Shown here: in pieces, positions 47,682-55,872 of the stretch
Layout of the letters: every line of letters starts with the position of its first letter
Position numbering within the stretch: position 1 is the first letter of the stretch
Source: Tigriopus japonicus
Taxonomy: Eukaryota; Arthropoda; Copepoda; Harpacticoida; Harpacticidae
Length of the DNA: 64,000 nucleotides
Direction: 5' to 3'
Assembly (NCBI GenBank): GCA_010645155.1
Contig: CM021323.1
Span: 11,546,695 to 11,610,694 of the forward strand
Program-made: the position numbers and the translations under genes
Notes under the pieces: model-generated
What the model saw: only the letters and a program-made list of their open reading frames with translations
Databases searched by the model: none
What the model was told of the DNA's origin: nothing

Positions 47682-50600
47682 ATGCCAAGATTAAAACTGA
47701 ACAGGACTGTAGGAAATAGCCTTGAAAGCCATTCGCAAGTGAACAAACTTGAGGTTAAGGAAGCACTTCGTCAGCTCTTGGGCACGTTAGAACCTTTGAT
47801 TCGCTCATCGGGTTCATCGACACACCTTCATGGGATGCTCACCTATTTGGAAGAAGCGGATGAAACGGCATTTCAGCATCTCAAGTTGGCGCAATGGGTC
47901 CAGCGGCAATTGGCAGCATCCATCAGATCAATGGTAAAGAACGAAATCTCAGTTCAATGTGAAGAGTCGGAACTAACCCCTCACAAAATGAAAATGGTGG
48001 CTCCAGCTATCTTACACAAGATCATGCAGTCGATGGAAATCCGGCAATGTCTTGGGGAAATGAGGAAAGTCCTTCAAGTGGTGGGAGTTGAGATGAAGGC
48101 CAATTTCGAGCAGGAATTTGCTAAAGTCATCCTAATGGTAGATGAGGCTTCATTAGATGCACTTGGCCAAGACTTTAATCGACCTTCAATGAATCAATCC
48201 GTCTCAAGTCAGGACAGTCTCTTCTCGACGTGGCATCAATCCAACTTTATTTTTCTCCAGCCTCAAGAATACAATCGCTTAGGTGAGAAATTGAATCGCT
48301 TCAGTCCAACGGATGTTAAGATTGAAGCTTTGAACACCCTGCTATTGACGCAATTGTCCGAAATTGTCTCCACCGAGTCTTGGTCTTTGATAAAAGAGGG
48401 TCTCCAAGCATCCTTGATGGACTCAAATGGCACTGTAGCTTTTCTGAGCCTCAAGATTCATCATCGACTCATGAGCAACATCACACCCTTTGCCACTCGC
48501 GAAGCCTTCTCAAGTGTAATGGTCTCTATTGCTGGGATCTATCGAGATAGAAACAGAATTCAGAGCCTTCCTAGTATGACGTCCGGAATTAGTTCTAAAC
48601 GAAAATTTCATCAAAACTTTCTTCAGGTGTTTAAATTGTTGGTCCATTTTTGTAAAGAGCTCCCAAAGTTTTGGTTGAGATATCCAGAGCGTTTGGTTCA
48701 CGACATCGTAGAACATTTGTTCCAAATAATTTCGTCCCCTGGCAACCATCATGTGGGGAAGAAGGCGCCCATTCATCCAATGATGATTTTGGCCGTTGTG
48801 GACCCACAGGCAAAGTGGTTGACTTCTTGGTTTCATTCATCGATGGGAAGGACCCTTTGTCTTAAATACATGGATGTTGGGTTCGTCCGGTATGTGACTG
48901 ACACTGTCTTGGATGTTCTCGAGAACTACAACCTTGAGGAATGGTCTTTAATTCGGAATGCCTTGGCCAGAAAATCCGCCATTACCAAGAAGGCCTTGTC
49001 TGAGGCTGTCATTAGATATGCCAACCTCATTCATTGCGTCAGTATCGTGACACTCTTGAGTAAAATCAAACGAGGCGCAGAGAAATTTGCGAAGATAGAT
49101 CAATGTGTTCGTCGGATGATATTATTCGTCTCCGTGTCTAACCATATTGCCTTGAAAGGGCCATCCAAGTGGATCTTTCAAAACCTTGAATCTCTGGTTG
49201 GTGCCAAAGACAGTGCTCACAATTTTCTTGCCTCCGTCTGTTTGGAAAGAATTCTCAGCCCTATGAGAAGTTACATTCACGATTTTGATTCCCAACCGAG
49301 GAAGGCCCTTTATTTTTCTTTGGAGGGAATGGTTAGGATAGTCACTGTTCTGATCAACACCGCACCCATAAAGATAGATCCTGACCCATCGTTACCTTCA
49401 AGTGGCCCTGAAAATGGAATCACCATGTCTGTCCTGGAGACTTGCTCAAAGTTCTCGTCCTTAGTCTTTAAAGCTTACGGAGCTCATGATGGCAAATTAT
49501 TGGCTTCTGTTGTAAGGTTGGCCTTAGCTATTGGAACAAATCACCTGGGTTGTCTTGTTTCTAGTTTTGAACCAATGGTGCAAGCTCTCGCCTCATGTTG
49601 GAGTTCCTTGAAAGACTCGAAGGCAACTCCAACGAATTCTCTGCTGAACCTGAAACATTATCTAGATGAGGATGAACCTGCGCTTACAGATGAGATGAAG
49701 ATCGTCCTTCAAAAACTATGCCATACCCCGAGAGGCTTCTTTACAGTGGTCAAACACGTGTCAATTCAAGATCTTTATGGCAAAGAACTACACACGATCG
49801 TAGAGGACGAAAACATGGCTTTGCTTGCAGTCACCGTTCCCGGGATTCGCTTACTCTGTAATTCGAAGTTTTTGGAGCAAAGGCTTGCCTACATTTTGGA
49901 CACTATTTCCTTGGAAGGTGATAATAAGCATTGGAGACCAAGTCAAATGGAAACGGAAGATCGCCTCTTGAGGGCAACAGTTCTTTTTGTTCAGTTGCTC
50001 TCAACTCGGGAGTTTCTCAAGATCAATGTGCCAGTCATAAATGGTTCCAAACCTGGAAACAGTATCAAATCCCTTCTGCTCCTGAGCTCTAATATTTTTA
50101 ACCATTATTCCGAGTCAGAGTCTGTTTTTGCACTGAAGATTTTCTCATGTGTTGCAAGTGGGTTGGACAACTTCCTTTACCTGGAGCAGAACTTCCAAAT
50201 GCTCGAGCGCATAGATGGAGACCTATATGACGAAGACAAAGCCATTGGAGATTGCGGAGAGATGATCATAGACCGAGAAACACTTTATCTCCATTTCTTA
50301 TCCCATTCTCTACGGTCACTTGGGGGTCATGGCGAACGGCCAATGCCCAAGCTCAGCTTTGAGGAAAGGTCGGATTGGAAATCTTCAATAGACGTTCCAG
50401 AACCCAGCTTTCAACCACGAAATGGGTCTAGGGCGGCTGAAAGTCTTTTACAGTTCCTTGCCATCACCAAAAGTCAATACCATGATCGAGAGTGGCTTGA
50501 ACAAGCAAAAAAAATGTTTGGCACATTAATCACCACTTCAATGATTGAGGTGAAGCAAAAGCTCCTCACTGAGATTTTGGATCAGATGCAAGAATCTTGG

Positions 50601-51443
50601 CAAGGGATTCCATATGATTTCCTCCCTTATGACAGCAGCTCAGATAACTCTGTGGGGAACTTTTTGGAGGCCCTAAAACTCCCTCTGGACTTTATTATTA
50701 ACTACGGTTCCAGTATTGACCTTTTTGATCCGACGAAAAGGATCAACCATCTGGAACAATTAAAAGAAGTGCTCATCAAAACTCCCAATCTGGCCCAAAC
50801 CGAAAGATTTGATTGGTTTATTGGCGTGTCTTTCCTTATGATGAGTGGATCTGAAGACGTCGACGGTGCACCAATTGAGGTTGATTCAAGAGACAAGTGC
50901 TTGGCATTTCTGAACAAGATTTCGCGATCTTACATCTCCGTGTTCCTGTGGCCCAATCAAACTCGAGCATTCTGTCGAAAAAGACATGAGACCAAAAAGC
51001 TGAAGTTTGCTTGTGATATTGAGCTCTTTGTATCTTTATTTGGTCATCACATAGAGGCTATCTTATCCAAAGAAGCCCCAGTTGTCTCCATGGAGTTGCA
51101 AAATGAAATGATTTCACCCTCACTACTCTGCTATCAGTGGTGGAATCAATGTCTACTGAATGTCCTAGATTGGACTGAAATTTGTCATTATCATCTGCTA
51201 ATCATCCTTTTTGGACCCGACTACCTGATATACTTCTTTACATCCCTCTTACGTCATCTTCAGACCCCTATTCTTAATGCTGTTCAAGATCAACATGACA
51301 ATGGTCGATATCTCATCGAAATTCTTATGACAGAACCTATTGCGGGATTTCGTACTGGCGATTATCTACCTTTTATGCAAAAGTTGTCGAAAACATACTC
51401 CAAGATGATCCTTCAGGACTTCAAAAGTTTCTTGAATATGTAG
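47682..51443 (+). CDS. TBC1D32: Protein broad-minded (TBC1D32), intronless
   Basis: Single exon, 1253 aa (human 1257). Broad-minded is needed for ciliogenesis and Hedgehog signalling, working with CCRK/CDK20 at the cilium. Seen: N-terminal LRQLL...LEEADET matching human LLRQLFQNL...LEETDEN; then [24 protein letters not shown], aligned with human [42 protein letters not shown] aligned with human YFFALVDTKAVWFKKWMH; and a C-terminal TBC-like region ([37 protein letters not shown]) lacking clear catalytic Arg/Gln fingers. Most of the protein is helical-repeat-like. It is fully open for 3.76 kb. The family call rests on several aligned blocks remembered from the human protein, not on a search. 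Confidence 0.82.
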   Translation: [1253 protein letters not shown]

Positions 51444-51474
51444 AAAAAAGACTTTTCTTGTGGTGGTATGCTTG

Positions 51475-51502
51475 TTTATTATTGTGAAATGGTGCAAATA
51501 AA
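51475..51502. terminator. Back-to-back poly(A) signals of TBC1D32 and TTC12-like genes
   Basis: TTTATT at 51475-51480 is AATAAA for the minus-strand gene; AATAAA at 51497-51502 serves TBC1D32. Each lies between the two stop codons (51443 and 51515) and past the other, so the two transcripts must overlap at their 3' ends. Confidence 0.65.
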
Positions 51503-51514
51503 GCAAAGTTTAAA

Positions 51515-52135
51515 CTAGACAGTGTTTAACAGCGCTTCCTTCATATCAGCTATGATGTCCATTTTGTACTTCGCAATTACACCTGTATGTTCCTTGGAGT
51601 ATTCCTCAGCAATCTCTAAAATCTCAATAGCCTTTTGAAGTTCACCTTTGCCATGCAAGGCTTTCGCTAGATGAACTTGGGCCTTGATAGACTTCGGATT
51701 TAATTTGATGGCCTTCTTGCAATCCAGGATTGCTTCGTCGAACTGTTTTAAACGAATTTGAGCTTGGGCTCGGTTGGTGAACAACACTGGATTGGAATCG
51801 AACTCCATAATAGCACTGGTATAGTATTCAACAGCCTTTTCAAAGCGACCTTCTTGAAAAGCTTGATTTCCAAGACTTTTAAGGTTGTCACTCTTTTTTT
51901 TGCGCTTTTCTTCTTCGGTTTCTTTATTGTTAATAACGGTGCGAGAAGTCTTGGTGACACACCCTCGAATGGCCTTGTTCTTCAACTCCCGGTTTTTTAT
52001 GTAGGTGTCAATCCTCTGTTTGGCCTCTTCAACTTCATCCTTATCTTTACACTCTAGCTTTGTTAGAAGCTCGTAGACATGATCCATTTCTTTATTGAAA
52101 TCCTCGATTTTGCCAACGTTGTCGTCAATATCCAT
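51515..52135 (-). CDS. TPR protein similar to the N-terminal part of TTC12
   Basis: 206 aa from ATG 52135. An N-terminal acidic helix (FNKEMDHVYELLTKLECKD and following) resembles the TTC12 start. Three tetratricopeptide repeats then follow at about residues 85-190: LKSLGNQAFQEGRFEKAVEY, LFTNRAQAQIRLKQFDEAIL, and AQVHLAKALHGKGELQKAIE. Such TPR clamps bind chaperone or partner peptides; TTC12 takes part in cytoplasmic assembly of axonemal dynein. The protein stops after the TPRs, without the armadillo-like half of human TTC12 (705 aa), so it may be a shortened orthologue or another small TPR co-chaperone. Convergent with TBC1D32, 71 bp apart. Confidence 0.65.
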   Translation of the reverse strand: MDIDDNVGKIEDFNKEMDHVYELLTKLECKDKDEVEEAKQRIDTYIKNRELKNKAIRGCVTKTSRTVINNKETEEEKRKKKSDNLKSLGNQAFQEGRFEKAVEYYTSAIMEFDSNPVLFTNRAQAQIRLKQFDEAILDCKKAIKLNPKSIKAQVHLAKALHGKGELQKAIEILEIAEEYSKEHTGVIAKYKMDIIADMKEALLNTV

Positions 52136-52993
52136 GTTCAGTCTGAACTTGAGGGAAAATGCTTATGAAGAGAATCGATTTAACAATCATCTTGTTTCTC
52201 TATGGAAAGAAATGGTTCTTCGACTCGATTGAACCAACACGACAAAAGCACTTTGTGACTTTCTACTTTTAAAGTGGTGTCAAGAAACTATTTATTTCTT
52301 AAATTATCATTATTTCTGTTCAAGGAAGAATTACAAAACCCATTGTAGCTAAACCCTATTTTGGAATTATGATTCGTGCATAAATAAATTCATTTTTTAC
52401 ACTATTTCATGGGACACTGCAGTGCATGTTCACTTTTTACAACTTTTCTGAACTTACTTTCTCATATCCTAGAATTTTACGCCCGTTTTGTATTCGCGTT
52501 TTCAGATCCAAATACATTCTTTTTTATTATAAATTTAAAGTTCTAAAAATTGTTGGCCTATAAATGAAAACAAAGTATTTGGCGACTGAAAACTACAGAC
52601 CTAGAGAATTTGGCCTGTTAAGTGACAAATTGAGAAGAAAATTGCCTTTTTGGCCATTTTTGACCTACGCAGAGAAAAAAAAAACCAACTTTTCAACGTT
52701 GTCCACCCATGAGAGAAGGATAGAAAAACTTGGTCCTACTTTTGTCTCCCTTGTTTCCAACTGATACTGGACATAGTTGCCCATAAGTTGCGCGAATAAG
52801 CAAATATTTCCGAAGGGTTTTGTAAAACCTTGCCCATGCAAGTGGAAGATCATTCATAGATGTAACATCGGAAACCGTGTGCAATGGGGAAAACGACAAT
52901 CGTGAAACCTCGCCAGCTTCTAATTAGAACCCTGAAAAGCTCCTTAACATGAACAAGAACCCATCCGACTTACACCCGGGGTAATTAATTCAT

Positions 52994-53080
52994 GACTTAT
53001 GTATTCTACCCTACATATTTAACTACGAAATATATCTTAGGTTCCTACGGTTATAAACTGAGAACACGATATCTCAATAG
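52994..53080. repeat. Dispersed repeat, copy 2
   Basis: Same orientation and block order as 1695-1776 (GACTTATGTAT, CTACATAT, CTTAGGTTCCTACG, CACGATATCTCA). Confidence 0.6.
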
Positions 53081-53094
53081 ATATCTTGACTAAT

Positions 53095-53215
53095 GGATGT
53101 CGTACGACCGACCGCTTGGTTAGTAAATTAGTATATTGAACAGTCTCCTGGGAATTGATCACAAACCGGTTTATTGTACTGTTTTTCTAACCAACCAAGC
53201 GGTCGTCCGCCATCC
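53095..53215. repeat. 121-bp unit with about 28-bp inverted ends
   Basis: Left end GGATGTCGTACGACC, right end inverted GGATGGCGGACGACC, both continuing to GCTTGGTTAG, with a small offset (GACC duplicated on one side, TTGG on the other). A MITE-sized palindrome; the target duplication is not clear. Confidence 0.6.
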
Positions 53216-53389
53216 AGTGTCATCTATGGATCATTGTACAAACGTCGGTGCGTAAGACATGTTTGGTGCTAATGAAGTTCAATCTGATTTTCAATCTGCT
53301 CAAACGTTTTTGTGCGCGACTTCGTCGTGAGAAAAAAAAAATTCGAAAGACGTGTTTCTGATGAGCGTGATAAGTAGCTAAAACAAAGA

Positions 53390-53450
53390 NNNNNNNNNNN
53401 NNNNNNNNNNNNNNNNNNNNNNNNNNNNNNNNNNNNNNNNNNNNNNNNNN
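53390..53450. other. Assembly gap (61 N)
   Basis: Run of N directly beside the 3' end of a non-LTR element; the true junction is unknown. Confidence 0.99.
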
Positions 53451-55872
53451 CTACAAGGAATGGGATTCCCAGTAAAAAAAGTTAATGATTAATATAGTTT
53501 CTATAATTAATGTTTATATGAAATTTGATCTACCAATGAGTTACTGTTAGCAGATCTAAACAACACTTGTCCTTGTATAGTGGGTTGGTCAGAAACAGTG
53601 TTTAAAAAATTGTCCAAACCTGCCTTAAATGCTGTAAGAGGATCAGCTCCTACATGTACATATTCCCGACGAGGACAAATAGGCAACAAGTTGAACAATG
53701 AAGGAGCACGATAAAGAAGAGAGGACTTCATTGATCGAACTAGCCTAGTTTCCTTTTGATTTGGAGGTGCTCTCAGAGCGCATGTAAAACCTCTACGGTC
53801 GCCACAACTGATCTCAAATCTTGGGTTAGGACAGAGCCCATGAATGCTTTTGAGAACATACAGTATCAGATACCTTTCATGCCTTCTCTGAGTACTGTAC
53901 AGCCCTAACTTTTGGAGTCTCTCCCAATACGAGAGCTCTCTCATTCCTGTGATGTTCCTAGTAAAACATCTTTGGACCTGCTCGACCTTTTGCAAACCTG
54001 CTGAACTCATTGGAGCCCAAATGGGGGAAGCATATTCAAGATGCGGTTGAACAATCGCCTTGTACAGAGTTAGCATCGTGATACTATCTCTGGACTTGAA
54101 AGTGCGATAAATCCAGCCGTACGTTTGAAATGCCTTCCCCACTTTCAACTGGATATGCTCATCAAACTTTCCATCATCTTGGACGACAACTCATAGATTC
54201 CTCATGGACAATACCTGCTCAATATCACAACCTCCATTGTCTTTGAGTGGAACATCTAATTTTGACGTCCCATACGTCATTGTACGGAATTTCATCCCAT
54301 TCAATGCTATATTGCTCTGACCAACCCAAGAGTAGACTTCTCCATGTCATCTACTAAACATTTTGAGTCCTGACCATTCCTTCCACAAACTAATTTTGTG
54401 TCACCAGCATATGAAGAAATACTGGCTTTTGTTCTAAACTTCTGGAGAGGAGCAAAAAAGAGAATAAACTTGAGCGAACCTAAAATTGAACCTTGTGGAA
54501 AACCTGACGACATCATACATGCAGGGTGGGCATTTTTCGACATCAAGAGCATTTTGGACACCCTAATGTCCAAAAGTGTCCAAAAGTGTCCAAAAATACC
54601 CAGAAGGTGTCCAAAAATCCCCAAAAGATGTCCATAAATGTCCAAAAGTCCAACAAACGTAAAAGAAAGTTGTACAAATCAGACGAAAAACCAGTTACAC
54701 TACATAAGTAATTGAATTCTAAAGAATGCATGGTTGTGTACTTAAAAAAAAATAGTAAAAAAAATTATGGTAAAAATGGGAACATTACTTGGAGAAATAA
54801 ACTTTGCCATGATAACTTGTTAATAAATTGTTAAAAAAATAAATGTTTTGTTTATAAAATATGGTAAAATGTGTGTAACTGTTCAAAATGTTTCAAGATT
54901 TACATTTTGTTTCCTCATCTGTAAACAAGAGTCTTGTCTTTTTTAATAGTAAAACAACACTGCTTTAATTCTTCGGCAAAAGCATTATAATACCCACATT
55001 GCAATCTGATATCAGTTTGAGTGTGCTTTATTATAGTTAACATTTTTTGGACAGTCAGGTCAAAAGACTTCTTGCCTCTTGGATGGTAAACACTTGCAAC
55101 AATGATAAACTTTGGAATATAAATCAAAATACTAAGTAACCTTCTCTTGTCACAAATCAAGACACAATTAGCTTTAAAATGTACTCGCATACCATGTTTA
55201 ACATGAAGTGTGGTGTGAGCGTGTTATTAGTAGTCCCAGTCTCACATTCATTTGTTCGTTCATTCCTTCAGTCGATCATTCTTTCCCACATTTTGGACGA
55301 TGCTCGGTGGTCAAATGAAAAGAGTGGAAAGTTCAAATGTCCAGTTTGGCCTTCAAGTTATTGGCTCATTTAATGTATTAAGTGTAAGTTTCTTATGCTG
55401 AATTGACTTATTCTTGCTTAGATATCGTCAAGTGACGTTTATTTTGGAGAGAAAGTTTGTAGAATGTTATTCTAAAAATGTTTTTAACCATTATTTTTCG
55501 AATTACTATTTTTGGACACTTTTGGACACTCCTATTTTTGGACAGCCTTATTTTTGGACACTTTTGGACACTCCTATTTTTGGACAGCCCTATTTTTGGA
55601 CACTTTTGGACACCTTTTGGACAGGGGTGGACAAAATGTCCAAAAATCAAATGCCCACCCTGCATACATGCCACTAAAAGATCCTTCAACCTTAACCAAT
55701 TGCTTCCTTTTGGTCCTAAAACTATCAATCCAATTCAGGACCTTACCCTGGACCCCAAACTCTATGAGTTGATCAAGCAAAAGACCATGATCTACCGTAT
55801 CAAAGGCCTTGGCAAAGTCAAGATAGACTACATAAGAGTTCAGGATTATTCCGCCTTCGTAATCAACTTTTG
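53451..55872 (-). mobile_element. Non-LTR retrotransposon (family A, copy 2), split by a hAT-like insertion
   Basis: Reading the minus strand from 55872: VVYLDFAKAFDTVDHGLLL (RT motif), ...KVEGSFSG, then a 1141-bp insertion (54522-55662), then SSGFPQGSILGS, SSYAGDTKLV (catalytic YADD changed to YAGD), and at 54148-53507 the thumb domain KVGKAFQTYGWIYRTF to the end of the ORF. Frameshifts occur at the insertion edge and before the thumb domain. The 3' UTR ends near GGGAATCCCATTCCTTGTAG as in copy 3. Inactive. The order of motifs fits the CR1/Jockey-like group. Confidence 0.87.
54522..55662. mobile_element. hAT-like non-autonomous element (1141 bp), TSD CATACATG
   Basis: Perfect 8-bp target duplication CATACATG (54514-54521, 55663-55670). 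The terminal inverted repeat is CAGGGTGGGCATTT at both ends, 14/14 identical. The left subterminal zone (54550-54655) repeats TGTCCAAAA and close variants at least six times; the right zone (55505-55645) repeats the inverse TTTTGGACA in blocks of about 33 bp. Removing the element rejoins the reverse transcriptase region of the host element, apart from a small frameshift. An interior 91-codon frame (55190-54915, minus) is not a recognisable transposase. Confidence 0.93.

Larger units (their letters stand above)
52136..53389. other. Repeat-bearing non-coding stretch
   Basis: Promoter side of the TTC12-like gene, then AT-rich DNA. Holds the dispersed repeat 52994-53080 and the inverted-repeat unit 53095-53215. 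No coding sequence recognised. Confidence 0.45.

Noticed and set aside
54915..55190. A 91-codon frame inside the hAT-like element, considered as a transposase
   Set aside because: It has neither the hAT dimerisation block nor recognisable catalytic motifs.
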